Source: Nocardia beijingensis NBRC 16342
Lineage (GTDB): Bacteria; Actinomycetota; Actinomycetes; Mycobacteriales; Mycobacteriaceae
DNA: 64,000 nucleotides
Assembly (NCBI RefSeq): GCF_001612785.1
Contig: NZ_BDBC01000029.1
Coordinates: 124,001 to 188,000, forward strand
Direction of reading: 5' to 3'
A program made the translations under genes and the position numbers. Below the pieces are notes generated by a model, which had not been told where the DNA came from, ran no database searches, and was given only the letters and a program-made list of their open reading frames with translations. Shown here in pieces: positions 43,811 to 52,818 of the stretch; position 1 is the stretch's first letter, and each line of letters opens with the position of its first letter.

Positions 43811-45169
43811 ATGAGCGACTCGACTCGAACGCGGCACGACCGCACCCATTGGCTGTATCTGGCCGTTATCGTGGCGGTGGTCGCCGGCGTTCTCGTCGGC
43901 TGGCTGGCGCCGGGCGTCGCGCAGTCGTTCGCTCCGCTGGGAACCATCTTCGTCAACCTCATCAAGATGATGATCGCTCCGGTCATCTTCTGCACCATCG
44001 TGCTCGGGATCGGCTCGGTGCGCGCCGCGGCCACCGTCGGCAAGGTCGGCGGGCTGGCCATCGGCTACTTCCTGGTCATGTCGACCATCGCGCTGGGGAT
44101 CGGCCTCGTCGTCGGCAACCTGCTGCAACCGGGGGCGGGACTGAATATCGCCACATCGGCCAAAGCCGGTCACACCTTGGCCGACACCGCGCACGGCGCG
44201 GGCGGGACCTGGGAGTTCATCCAGAACATCGTGCCTGCCACGCTGCTGTCCTCGCTCACCACCGGCAACGTGCTGCAGGCGCTGTTCGTCGCGCTACTGG
44301 TCGGATTCGCGGTGCAGGCCATGGGCGCTCAGGGCGAGCCGATCCTGCGCGGCGTGGCGCTGTTGCAGAAACTCGTGTTCCGGATCCTGGTGATGATCCT
44401 GTGGCTCGCGCCGATCGGCGCGTTCGGCGCGATCGCCAACGTGGTGGGCAAGACCGGTCTGGACGCCGTGGCGAAGCTGGGCACGCTGATGCTCGCGTTC
44501 TACCTCACCTGCGTGGTCTTCGTCTTCGGTGTGCTCGGTCTGCTGCTGTGGGCCGTGTCGAGGGTGTCGATCTTCAAGCTGGTCCGCTACCTCGCGCGGG
44601 AGTACCTGCTGATCGTCGCGACCTCGTCGTCGGAATCGGCGCTGCCGCGGCTGATCGCGAAGATGGACCACATGGGCGTCGAGCGCACCACCGTGGGCGT
44701 CGTGGTCCCGACGGGCTATTCGTTCAATCTGGACGGCACCGCCATCTACCTGACCATGGCGTCGCTGTTCATCGCGGAGGCGATGGGCAAGCCGCTGTCC
44801 ATCGGGGAGCAACTCGGGCTGCTGGTGTTCATGATCGTCGCGTCCAAGGGCGCGGCCGGCGTCACCGGCGCCGGGCTGGCCACCCTGGCGGGCGGGTTGC
44901 AGAGTCATCGGCCCGAGTTGCTCGACGGCGTCGGCTTGATCGTCGGCATCGATCGCTTCATGTCCGAGGCGCGAGCGCTGACCAACTTCTCCGGCAACGC
45001 GGTCGCCACGGTGCTGATCGGCACTTGGACCAAGACCGTCGACGTGGACCGGGTGCGCGAGGTGCTCGATCGCAAACTCCCCTTCGACGAGCGGACCATG
45101 GTCGACGACGGCCACGGGACGCCCGCGCAGGCGCGGGAATCCGAGACCAAGGATCTGGTCGAGGCGTAG
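43811..45169 (+). CDS. dctA: C4-dicarboxylate:cation symporter DctA
   Basis: A 452-residue member of the DAACS family (PF00375) that imports succinate, fumarate or malate with cations. Eight helices and two re-entrant loops are expected. Visible signatures are the serine-rich loop TSSSESALPRLIAKM, the GYSFNLDGTAIYLTMA motif, and the SKGAAGVTGAGLATLAG hairpin. ATG 43811 follows GAAGGGAAA. The divergent CitA/CitB-like system, 122 bp away, presumably activates it. It is followed by a strong hairpin that ends this unit and the convergent DUF4287 gene. Confidence 0.92.
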   Translation: MSDSTRTRHDRTHWLYLAVIVAVVAGVLVGWLAPGVAQSFAPLGTIFVNLIKMMIAPVIFCTIVLGIGSVRAAATVGKVGGLAIGYFLVMSTIALGIGLVVGNLLQPGAGLNIATSAKAGHTLADTAHGAGGTWEFIQNIVPATLLSSLTTGNVLQALFVALLVGFAVQAMGAQGEPILRGVALLQKLVFRILVMILWLAPIGAFGAIANVVGKTGLDAVAKLGTLMLAFYLTCVVFVFGVLGLLLWAVSRVSIFKLVRYLAREYLLIVATSSSESALPRLIAKMDHMGVERTTVGVVVPTGYSFNLDGTAIYLTMASLFIAEAMGKPLSIGEQLGLLVFMIVASKGAAGVTGAGLATLAGGLQSHRPELLDGVGLIVGIDRFMSEARALTNFSGNAVATVLIGTWTKTVDVDRVREVLDRKLPFDERTMVDDGHGTPAQARESETKDLVEA

Positions 45170-45179
45170 CGCGCGCACG

Positions 45180-45212
45180 ACGAAGGGCTCGCGGGATCCG
45201 CGGGCCCTTCGT
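45180..45212. terminator. Bidirectional hairpin between dctA and the DUF4287 gene
   Basis: Outer arms ACGAAGGGC / GCCCTTCGT (9 bp) and inner arms CGCGG / CCGCG stand between converging genes, 11 bp from each stop. No long T-tract. Confidence 0.65.
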
Positions 45213-45223
45213 GACGTCCGGAG

Positions 45224-45439
45224 TCAGGCCGTCCATCTCTCCGGGTGCAGGTAGTGCTGGGTGAGGGCGCCGGCGTGGCCGTGCCCGAATCCGTGCTCGG
45301 TCTTCAGCCACTCGACGAGTTCCTTGTGCGAGCTCGAGCCGGTCTCGCGCATGGCGGCCTTCCATTCGTCGATGGAGCGACCGTACTTGGCCTCGATAGA
45401 GGGGAAGTAGGACGCGGGGCCGTGCGGCTTGGTCGCCAT
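45224..45439 (-). CDS. DUF4287 domain protein
   Basis: A 71-residue protein that consists of the DUF4287 domain: SIEAKYGRSIDEWKAAMRETGSSSHKELVEWLKTEHGFGHGHAGAL has the family's KYGR-x3-EW and WLK-x-EHG-x-GHGHA signatures. The fold may be a small helical, DNA-binding-like module; its function is not known. ATG 45439 has AAGGAG upstream. It sits tail-to-tail with dctA. Confidence 0.85.
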   Translation of the reverse strand: MATKPHGPASYFPSIEAKYGRSIDEWKAAMRETGSSSHKELVEWLKTEHGFGHGHAGALTQHYLHPERWTA

Positions 45440-45659
45440 GGTCGATCTCCTTGCTCGTCGTGCGTTCGATGGTGCAGACGGGACGGACTCCGGGAATTCA
45501 CCGGATTGCCGGGAGAGTGATCGGGATCATGGTCGTGCGGAACTCCCTGTACGGCCTCGCCGCACTGGGCTCGGCGCCTGCCCATGTCGGTGGCGGAACA
45601 GGCTCGCCGCCGTGGGCGCGGCGCGGGCCTGACGGCCGCGCCGGCGAGCCCGTCGCCGG

Positions 45660-45665
45660 TAGCGT
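45660..45665 (+). promoter_or_regulatory. -10 box (TAGCGT) placed for a leaderless transcript of the FAD oxidoreductase
   Basis: TAGCGT ends six bases before ATG 45672, with no ribosome-binding site between. This is the spacing of leaderless mRNAs. The 45440-45659 stretch otherwise holds no gene. Confidence 0.5.
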
Positions 45666-45671
45666 GGGGGT

Positions 45672-47141
45672 ATGGCTGATGTGGTGGTGGTCGGTTCCGG
45701 ACCGAACGGCCTCGCCGCCGCGGTGATCCTGGCCCGTGCCGGGCTCGCCGTGGAGGTGTACGAGGCCGAGGCGACGGCCGGCGGTGGATCCCGTACGGCG
45801 GAGCTGACTTTGCCCGGTTACCGGCACGACGTGTGCGCGGGCGCGCATCCGATGGCGGCGGCCGCACCGCTGTTCCGCGCGTTCGACCTGACCGCGCACG
45901 GCGTCGAGTTGCTGGCCCCGGAGGTCTCCTACGCCCATCCGCTCGACGGCGGGGTGGCCGGACTGGCCTGGCGCGACCTGGATCGGACGGTCGACGGGCT
46001 CGGCCCCGACGGTCCGGCGTGGCGAAAACTGTTCGCTCCGCTGCTGCGGCACTGGCCGGACGTGGTCGACCTGGCGATGTCGGATCTGCGCCGCGTCCCG
46101 TCCGGGCTCGCGACTTCGATCCGTTTCGGCCTGCGCACCCTGGAGCAGGGCTCGCCGCTGTGGAACGTCAGGTTCCGCGACGAGGTCGCACCCGCCTTGC
46201 TGACCGGCATCGCCACCCACGCGATCATTCCCCCGCGCGCGATCACGGCCGCGGGCGCGGCCCTGCTGCTCGGCACGCTGGCCCATGCCGGAGGCTGGGT
46301 GATTCCCCGCGGCGGCAGTCAGGCGATTCCCGACGCCCTCATCGCCGAATTGGAACGTCTCGGCGGCCGCGTGCACACCGGGCACCGCGTCGACTCGATC
46401 GACGAGTTCGCGGGCGCCCGCGCCGTGCTGCTCGATCTCGCTCCGGCCGAACTGTTGCGCATCGCGGGGCACCGTTTACCCGCGCGGTACGCGAACCGGC
46501 TGCGGCGGTTCCGGTACGGCGGCGCCGCGTGCAAGATCGACTTCGCCCTCTCCGGACCGGTGCCGTGGCGGGCCGACGGTTGCGCGCTCGCCGGAACGGT
46601 GCACGTGATCGGCACCCGCGCCGAGGCCATGGCCGCCGAGCACGCCGTGGCCATGGGAAAACACGCCGAACGGCCCTACGTGCTGTCCATCCAGCCCGGC
46701 GTGGTCGATCCGACCCGCGCGCCCGCGGGCGGCCACACCTTCTACACCTATGCCCACGTGCCCAACGGTTCCACCCGCGACGTGAGCGAGGAGGTGATCG
46801 GCCAGATCGAGCGGTTCGCCCCGGGTTTCCGCGACCTGATCATCGCGAAGAACGTGATCACCGCGGCGGAAATGCCCGCGCACAACGCCAACTACATCGG
46901 CGGCGACATCTCCGCGGGCGCGATGACCCTGCGCCAGTTCGCGTTCCGGCCCGCCCCGCGCTGGAATCCCTACGCCACACCGATTCCCGGCGTCTATCTG
47001 TGCTCGTCCGCGACGCCGCCGGGCCCGGGAGTCCACGGCATGTGCGGGTTGCACGCCGCCCGGCACGCCCTGCGCGACCGCTTCGACCTCCGCACCGATC
47101 CGCTCGACCTCTTACGCGCCCCTGCGGTCCAGTACCGCTGA
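45672..47141 (+). CDS. FAD-dependent NAD(P)/amine-oxidase-like oxidoreductase (phytoene desaturase-like)
   Basis: A 489-residue flavoprotein. The N terminus VVVGSGPNGLAAAVILARAGLAVEVYEAEATAGGGSRT is a dinucleotide-binding motif followed by the GG signature of the CrtI/amine-oxidase group. The IPRGGSQAIPDALIAELERLGGRVHTGHRVDSI segment and the C-terminal GVYLCSSATPPGPGVHGMCGLHAA are typical of the PYROXD2-like phytoene desaturase-related family. No carotenoid genes are near, so its substrate is open. It probably has a leaderless mRNA. It converges on the CDF gene 24 bp downstream. Confidence 0.85.
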   Translation: MADVVVVGSGPNGLAAAVILARAGLAVEVYEAEATAGGGSRTAELTLPGYRHDVCAGAHPMAAAAPLFRAFDLTAHGVELLAPEVSYAHPLDGGVAGLAWRDLDRTVDGLGPDGPAWRKLFAPLLRHWPDVVDLAMSDLRRVPSGLATSIRFGLRTLEQGSPLWNVRFRDEVAPALLTGIATHAIIPPRAITAAGAALLLGTLAHAGGWVIPRGGSQAIPDALIAELERLGGRVHTGHRVDSIDEFAGARAVLLDLAPAELLRIAGHRLPARYANRLRRFRYGGAACKIDFALSGPVPWRADGCALAGTVHVIGTRAEAMAAEHAVAMGKHAERPYVLSIQPGVVDPTRAPAGGHTFYTYAHVPNGSTRDVSEEVIGQIERFAPGFRDLIIAKNVITAAEMPAHNANYIGGDISAGAMTLRQFAFRPAPRWNPYATPIPGVYLCSSATPPGPGVHGMCGLHAARHALRDRFDLRTDPLDLLRAPAVQYR

Positions 47142-47165
47142 GCCCTGCCCGCGGTCGCCGAGTCG

Positions 47166-48092
47166 CTAAGTCTGGGCGGGCTGGGTGCGGTAGAGATCGG
47201 GTTCGAGGTAGATGACGCGCGCCGCGGGCACCGCGGTGCGGACGCGGGATTCGGCGTCGTCGATGGCACCGGCGATCGCCGCGATGTCCAAGCCGGGCAC
47301 GACGCCCACCTTCGCGGCCACGAGCAGTTCCTCGGGTCCGAGGTATTGCGTCTTGAGATGGATCACCCGATCGATGCGGGTCTCGTCGATCAGGTTCGCG
47401 CGGATCAGCCGGTTCTCCTGCGGCGTGGCGCCCTCGCCGATCAGCAGGCTCTGCATCTCCACGATCAGCACGACCGCGATGACGCCGAGCAGCCCACCGA
47501 TGGCCAGCGTGCCGATGCCGTCCCAGACCGGGTCGTCGGTGAGCATGGTCAGGCCGACGCCCGCGAACGCGAAGATCAGGCCGATCAGCGCGCCGGTGTC
47601 CTCCAGCAGCACCACCGGCAGCTCGGGGCTGCGCGAGTTGCGGATGAATCGCCACCAGCTCGCGTCTCCCTTGAGCGGGGCGGACTCGCGCATCGCCGTG
47701 GTGAAGCTGTAGGACTCCAACGCGATCGCGATCACGAGGATGACGACCGCCACGATCGGCGAACTCAGCTCCTCCGGGTGCTGGATCTTGTGGATGCCCT
47801 CGTAGATGGCGTAGCCGGAGCCGAGGGTGAACAGCACCAGCGCCACGATGAACGAATAGAAGTAGCGGTTGCGCGCGTAACCGAACGGGTGCAGCTCGTC
47901 GGCTTCCTTCGCGGCGCGCCGCTGGCCCAGCAGCAGCAGTCCCTGGTTGCCCGTGTCGGCCACGGAGTGCACGGCTTCGGCGAGCATCGATCCCGAACCC
48001 GTGATCGCCGCACCGACGAACTTCGCCGCGGCGATCCCCGCGTTCGCGGTCAACGCCGCGACGATCGCCTTCTTGCCACCGCCAGCCGACAT
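47166..48092 (-). CDS. Cation diffusion facilitator (CDF) family transporter
   Basis: A 308-residue membrane protein of the CDF family (PF01545). Helices are seen about residues 10-30, 33-52, 79-98, 112-130, 165-183 and 193-212. The first metal motif AEAVHSVADTGNQ (HxxxD) is present. In the other half the usual HxxxD is replaced by LLEDTGALIG, as in SLC30A9/YdfM-like members, which may lower or change metal transport. A cytoplasmic C-terminal domain follows. ATG 48092. It ends near the FAD gene and precedes manA on the opposite side; no functional link is clear. Confidence 0.85.
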   Translation of the reverse strand: MSAGGGKKAIVAALTANAGIAAAKFVGAAITGSGSMLAEAVHSVADTGNQGLLLLGQRRAAKEADELHPFGYARNRYFYSFIVALVLFTLGSGYAIYEGIHKIQHPEELSSPIVAVVILVIAIALESYSFTTAMRESAPLKGDASWWRFIRNSRSPELPVVLLEDTGALIGLIFAFAGVGLTMLTDDPVWDGIGTLAIGGLLGVIAVVLIVEMQSLLIGEGATPQENRLIRANLIDETRIDRVIHLKTQYLGPEELLVAAKVGVVPGLDIAAIAGAIDDAESRVRTAVPAARVIYLEPDLYRTQPAQT

Positions 48093-48166
48093 GGAAGCAT
48101 GTCCTCTCTGTTTACGAGATACCAGCGAACAGACTAGGACACTCCGAATCCGGCGTTCCGGATCGG

Positions 48167-49387
48167 TCAGCCGGTCGCGCCGACGGACGCGCAGAACAGC
48201 TGGACGTCACCGTCCACCGCCTGCGCGCGAATATCGGTGTCGGCGGCGGAGATCCACGCCGCGCCACCCCGGGTGAGCTCCAGCGACGAGTCGTTCCGCA
48301 GCAGCCGCACCGTGCCCGCCGTGCACAGCACGATCGCCGGACCCGCCGCGGTCAGCGGCACCCGCGCGGAACCGGCGACCAGATCGAAACGGCGCAGCGC
48401 GAACTCCGATACCGGCGTGCGATAGCGCACCGACCCGTCACCGGCGGGCTCGGGCAGCACCGTGGGCAGGTCGATCGGCTCGAAGTCCAGCACGCGCAAC
48501 AGCTCCGGCACGTCGACGTGCTTGGGGGTGAGTCCGCCGCGCAGCACGTTGTCGGAGTTCGCCATGATCTCCACGCCGACCCCGCGCAGGTACGCGTGCA
48601 GATTCCCGGCCGCGAGAAACAATCCCTGGCCCGGCTCCAGGGTCACCCGGTTCAGCAGCAGCGCCGCCAGCACGCCCGCGTCGCCCGGGTACGCCTCGGC
48701 CAATTCGAGCGTCGTGCGCGCCTCGGCCGTGAACTCACGGGCCCCCTTGCCCGACAGATACCGCACGCAGCCGTCGAGCACCTCGGGCAGCAGCGTGGCC
48801 AGCACGTGCTGCGGCAGCGTGATCCACGTGGTGAACAGGGTGCGCAGGCCCGCCTTGTCCGGCTGCGCGGCGAGCAGTTCGCAGTAGGAGCGCAATCCGT
48901 CCACCGCCAGCGCGCGCAGCAGTGCGACGGTGCGATGCGGATCGCGGAAGCCGGCCAGCGCCTCCAGCCGGTCCAGCGCGACGACCAGCTCGGGTTTGTG
49001 GTTGTCGTCGCGGTAGTTGCGCAGCGGGGAGTTCAGCGGCACCTTCGCCCGGTTCTCCCGCTCGAAACCGGCCCGCGCCTGTTCCGTGCTCGGGTGCGCC
49101 TGCAGCGACAGCGGCTCCTCGGCGGCAAGGACCTTGAGCAGGAACGGCAGCTTCTCGCCGAATCGCGTTGCGACCCAGCCCAGCTCCCGGCTCGGGTCGG
49201 CGGCTATCAGCTCCTGCAGCGAGACGGCGCCGGCGCCGGTCTTCACATACGCCGGATCGGCCGGGTGGGCGCCGAACCACAGTTCGGCCTCCGGATGCGC
49301 CGACGGCACCGGCCTGCCGCACAGCTGAGCGAGCGCGGTGCGCGAGCCCCAGGCGTACGAGCGCAGCGCACCAACGAGTTCGTGCAC
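48167..49387 (-). CDS. manA: Mannose-6-phosphate isomerase, type I
   Basis: A 406-residue zinc enzyme that interconverts fructose-6-P and mannose-6-P, the entry to GDP-mannose. Motifs are LPFLLKVLAAEEPLSLQAHPS (zinc-ligand region with the conserved Q-x-H), NHKPELVVAL, and the LAAGNLHAYLRGVGVEIMANSDNVLRGGLTPKHVDVPEL active-site stretch. It starts at a GTG whose first base is shared with the TAG stop of the SIS gene, so they are translated together. Order manA-SIS-manB matches Rv3255c-Rv3257c. Confidence 0.93.
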   Translation of the reverse strand: MHELVGALRSYAWGSRTALAQLCGRPVPSAHPEAELWFGAHPADPAYVKTGAGAVSLQELIAADPSRELGWVATRFGEKLPFLLKVLAAEEPLSLQAHPSTEQARAGFERENRAKVPLNSPLRNYRDDNHKPELVVALDRLEALAGFRDPHRTVALLRALAVDGLRSYCELLAAQPDKAGLRTLFTTWITLPQHVLATLLPEVLDGCVRYLSGKGAREFTAEARTTLELAEAYPGDAGVLAALLLNRVTLEPGQGLFLAAGNLHAYLRGVGVEIMANSDNVLRGGLTPKHVDVPELLRVLDFEPIDLPTVLPEPAGDGSVRYRTPVSEFALRRFDLVAGSARVPLTAAGPAIVLCTAGTVRLLRNDSSLELTRGGAAWISAADTDIRAQAVDGDVQLFCASVGATG

Positions 49388-50589
49388 TAGTAGCTTCCCC
49401 CGAACTGCTCCTGGCTGTCGGCCGGTGCGGTGCGCGAGCCGATCAGCCGCAGGTAGGCGGCGGCCATCTCCAGTCGCAGCGCGAGCACCGCGAGCTGCTC
49501 GAGTTCGGTGCCGTTCGCGGGCACGGCCTCCTCGGCGTGGGTCGGCGCCGGCGCGGCCGGGTCGGTCATCTCGGTCTGCAGCAGGTCGACGTCGGCGTTC
49601 ACCAGATCGGCGTCGACCAGGTTCGCGCCATCGCCGCCGAACACCGCGATGCGGCGGCGCGCGGCCGCCCGATCGCGATCGGCGCTGAGCACGAACACCC
49701 GGATGCGCTCGACGGGCGCGGGTCCGTCCAGTTCCTCGTCGTGGAACAGCGGGTCGAAGTCGGGCGCGGATTCGCCTGCCGCCTCGGCCATCCTGGTCCG
49801 CGCGGCCACAGCCTCGGCCAGATCCACCGCGGTGGCGACCTTGCCCGCGGACTGCAGCAGCACCTCGGCGCCGTGCTCGGCCAGTTCGGCGGCGGCGGGC
49901 GAATCGCCCGCGAGCACGATGCCCCGCTGCTGCATCCGGGCGGCCAGCGTCTTGGCGGGGTTGTGGAAGACCTCGTTGTGCGGACCGTCGCGCAGCGCCT
50001 CGGCGTCGAGCACGTCGGCCAGGTCGGCGAGTTCCGGGACCACGGCTCCGGTGCGCTGGGGGTCGACCGCGCGCAGGACCGCGATTCCCGCGGCCAGGAA
50101 GCGCAGCAGGCGGTTGTACCCGAGCACCTGCACCCGAGGTTCCAGCACGGCGGCGCGCCCGGCCGCAGCGGCCCGCAGCGGGCCCTCGTGCGGCGCGGCG
50201 ACGACCACCTCGGCGCCGCGGCGCAGCGCCCGGTCGACGGCGTCGATCAGGCGCGGATCGCCCGCGTCGTCGCCGGAGACCAGCACGACGTCCAGCGGCC
50301 CCACCCACGGCGGCAAGGCGGCGGCGGGCACGACGGGCAGACCAGCCCGGTCGCCGAGCGCGGCCACGAGCAGTCCGGCGGCACGTGCGGCACGCCCGGA
50401 ACCGGAGACGAGCACCACGCTGCGCGGTCGCAGATCGGCCAATCGGGCCAGCGCGTCCTCACCGACGGCCGCCGCGGTGGCGCGGACCTGGGCGCCGCCG
50501 GAAGCGGCCGAGCGAAGGGCGCCGCCTGCGTCGGCGGCCTCGAGTGAAGCGGCATCGTCGAGGTCGAGCACCGGTGTTCCAGCGATCAT
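49387..50589 (-). CDS. SIS-domain protein, phosphosugar isomerase-like (Rv3256c-type)
   Basis: A 400-residue protein conserved next to manA and manB in this order of bacteria. Two SIS-like halves can be traced (VVLVSGSGRAARAAGLLVAAL; the later RIRVFVLSADRDRAAARRRIAVFGG), and the sequence resembles bifunctional phosphoglucose/phosphomannose isomerases, but catalytic residues of that family are not obvious. The function is unknown; a regulatory or scaffold role in mannose metabolism is possible. ATG 50589 is favoured for its distance from GAGGGGAGG; GTG 50601 is an alternative. Confidence 0.82.
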   Translation of the reverse strand: MIAGTPVLDLDDAASLEAADAGGALRSAASGGAQVRATAAAVGEDALARLADLRPRSVVLVSGSGRAARAAGLLVAALGDRAGLPVVPAAALPPWVGPLDVVLVSGDDAGDPRLIDAVDRALRRGAEVVVAAPHEGPLRAAAAGRAAVLEPRVQVLGYNRLLRFLAAGIAVLRAVDPQRTGAVVPELADLADVLDAEALRDGPHNEVFHNPAKTLAARMQQRGIVLAGDSPAAAELAEHGAEVLLQSAGKVATAVDLAEAVAARTRMAEAAGESAPDFDPLFHDEELDGPAPVERIRVFVLSADRDRAAARRRIAVFGGDGANLVDADLVNADVDLLQTEMTDPAAPAPTHAEEAVPANGTELEQLAVLALRLEMAAAYLRLIGSRTAPADSQEQFGGSY

Positions 50590-50707
50590 CGGGCGTCCCA
50601 CCTCCCCTCATCGCGCTGTGTCTTTTCCGCCCCCGCGCCCACCCGGTCCAGCTGCCACACCGAGACCGAGACGGACGAATCCAAGGCCTGTGATTCCACT
50701 ATTCCAG

Positions 50708-52084
50708 TCAGGAGCGAACGATGCCCAGGATCTCGGTCACGAGTGCGTCTACTTCCTCCGCCGATCTGGCCTCGACGTTCAGCCGGAGCAACGGCTCGGT
50801 ATTCGACGCGCGCAGGTTGAACCAGGCGTTGTCGGCCAATTGCACGGTCACCCCGTCCAGCCGGTCCACCGAATGCGCCCGGTCGGCGAAGGCGTCCACG
50901 ACGGCCAGCGTCCGCTCCGCGGCGTCGGCCACGGTGGAGTTGATCTCGCCGGAGGCCGCGTAGGTGGCGTAGGACGCCATCAGCTCCGACACCGGCCGGT
51001 CCTTCTCGCCCAGCGCGGCCAGCACGTGCAACGCCGCCAGCATTCCGGAGTCGGCGCCCCAGAAGTCGCGGAAGTAGTAGTGCGCGGAGTGCTCGCCGCC
51101 GAACACCGCTCCGGTGGCGGCCATCTCCTGCTTGATGAACGAATGCCCGACCCGTGTGCGCACCGGCGTTCCGCCCAGCTCGTGCACCAGCTCCGGCACG
51201 GCGCGGGAGGTGATCAGGTTGTGGATGATCACCGCGCCGGGTTCCTTGGCCAGCTCGCGCTCGGCGACCAGGGCGGTGATCGCCGAGGGGGACACCGGCT
51301 CGCCGTTCTCGTCCACCACGAAGCAGCGGTCGGCGTCGCCGTCGAACGCGAGGCCGATGTCAGCGCCGGACTCGCGCACCAGCTTCTGCAGGTCCACCAG
51401 GTTCGCCGGGTCGAGCGGGTTGGCCTCGTGGTTGGGGAAGGTGCCGTCCAGCTCGAAGTACAGCGGCACGATCGTCACCTGGGGCAGCGCGCCGAGCACC
51501 GCGGGCACCGTGTGCCCGCCCATGCCGTTGCCCGCGTCCACCGCGATGGTGAGCGGGCGGATGCCGCCGAGATCGACCAGGCCGCGCAGGAAGTCGGCGT
51601 ACTCGGTGAGCAGGTCGAGTTCGGTGGCGGTGCCGCGCTCGCCCGCGTACCCGGGCACGCCGTCGATCAGCTCGTTCTTGATGGTGGCGAGCCCGGTGTC
51701 CTGCCCGACCGGAAGGGCCTTGGCGCGGCACAGTTTGATGCCGTTGTAGCGGGCCGGGTTGTGACTGGCGGTGAACATGGCGCCCGGACAATCGAGGCGC
51801 CCGGAAGCGAAGTACAGCTGGTCGGTCGAGGCCAAGCCGATGTGCACCACGTCGAGGCCCTGGCCGAGCGCGCCGTCGGCGAAGGCGGCCGACAGCTCGG
51901 GCGAGGAGTCGCGCATGTCGTGCCCGATGACGATCCGGCGGGCGCCCTCGGCGCGCATCAGCCGCGCGAAGGACGCGCCGACGTCCCTGACGAATTCCGC
52001 GTCGATTTGTGTACCGACAACACCGCGAACGTCGTAGGCCTTGATCACCGCGTTCACGAATTCGGCAGAGCGGGCGACTGTCAT
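50708..52084 (-). CDS. manB: Phosphomannomutase/phosphoglucomutase
   Basis: A 458-residue alpha-D-phosphohexomutase. S107 in GAMFTASHNPARYNG is the phosphoserine, the DGDADRCF segment binds Mg2+, and GGEHSAHYYFRDF and the C-terminal RASNTEPLLRLNVEA loops bind sugar and phosphate. It converts mannose-6-P to mannose-1-P for GDP-mannose. ATG 52084 is chosen since the MTVARSAEFVNAVIKAYDVRG start is family-like. It lies upstream of SIS and manA on the same strand. Matches Rv3257c. Confidence 0.93.
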   Translation of the reverse strand: MTVARSAEFVNAVIKAYDVRGVVGTQIDAEFVRDVGASFARLMRAEGARRIVIGHDMRDSSPELSAAFADGALGQGLDVVHIGLASTDQLYFASGRLDCPGAMFTASHNPARYNGIKLCRAKALPVGQDTGLATIKNELIDGVPGYAGERGTATELDLLTEYADFLRGLVDLGGIRPLTIAVDAGNGMGGHTVPAVLGALPQVTIVPLYFELDGTFPNHEANPLDPANLVDLQKLVRESGADIGLAFDGDADRCFVVDENGEPVSPSAITALVAERELAKEPGAVIIHNLITSRAVPELVHELGGTPVRTRVGHSFIKQEMAATGAVFGGEHSAHYYFRDFWGADSGMLAALHVLAALGEKDRPVSELMASYATYAASGEINSTVADAAERTLAVVDAFADRAHSVDRLDGVTVQLADNAWFNLRASNTEPLLRLNVEARSAEEVDALVTEILGIVRS

Positions 52085-52136
52085 GCCCAACACCCTAGTG
52101 GTTGCGCCGGACCGGTCCGACACCGTCCTGGTCCGA

Positions 52137-52526
52137 TCAGGACGGGGGGTCCGGCAGCACGCGCAGATGGCCGCGGCGACCCGTGCGTGTGGTGCGCGGC
52201 GGCGGGGGAGCGTAGTCGCGATAGCCGCGCTGCTCGCGCTCGGGAGGGCGGCGGCGTAAACCCGCCTCCCGCACCGCCTCGGCGAGCGCGGTCAGATCAT
52301 CGTCGTCCGGTGTGCTGGAGGAGAAACCGCCTTCGTGGCGAACCAGTTCCCAGCCCTTCGGAGCGGTGATGCGTGAGCCGTGCGTTTCGCAGAGATCCCA
52401 GGAGTGCGGTTCGGCGACCGTCGCGAGTGGTCCGACCACTGCCGTCGAGTCGGAGTACACATAGGTGAGCGTCGCGACGGCCGGATTCTTGCAGCCTGGT
52501 CGGCAGCAACGACGCATGGGAATCAC
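52137..52526 (-). CDS. DUF3499 family zinc-binding-like protein
   Basis: A 129-residue actinobacterial protein. The N-terminal half, CCRPGCKNPAVATLTYVYSDSTAVVGPLATVAEPHSWDLCETHGSRI, has Cys and His spaced as in a zinc ribbon (C-C-x3-C then LCETH). The C-terminal half is Pro/Arg-rich and disordered. It is the counterpart of Rv3258c and lies 52 bp upstream of manB on the same strand. GTG 52526 is used; ATG 52517 is possible. Function unknown. Confidence 0.83.
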   Translation of the reverse strand: MIPMRRCCRPGCKNPAVATLTYVYSDSTAVVGPLATVAEPHSWDLCETHGSRITAPKGWELVRHEGGFSSSTPDDDDLTALAEAVREAGLRRRPPEREQRGYRDYAPPPPRTTRTGRRGHLRVLPDPPS

Positions 52527-52620
52527 GCCGATGAGAGTAACCCCCCTGGCGCGTCGATGGGGACAGACACGCTTGAAGAATCTCGGTCCGTGCGTCGCGG
52601 AACGAGGGCAGCACGAGGTT

Positions 52621-52646
52621 CCGCGGGGCCACGACGTGCCCCGCGG
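52621..52646. other. GC-rich stem-loop between the DUF3499 and zincin-like genes
   Basis: Arms CCGCGGGG / CCCCGCGG are separated by ten bases. It may end the leftward transcript of the zincin-like gene. No gene is seen in 52527-52818. Confidence 0.4.
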
Positions 52647-52818
52647 TGATCCGGACGACATACCTCGCCACGCGCGGATGACGGTGTCCGCATGCGCGCC
52701 GACGGCGGTTCGTCACGGCGTGGGTACCGGGATACCCAGCCGGCGACCGCCTACACGCGCGTGCCCGCGCTTGCCCCGCAACGCATTCGGGGGCCGCCGC
52801 CGGGTGGATGGGTGCGAT

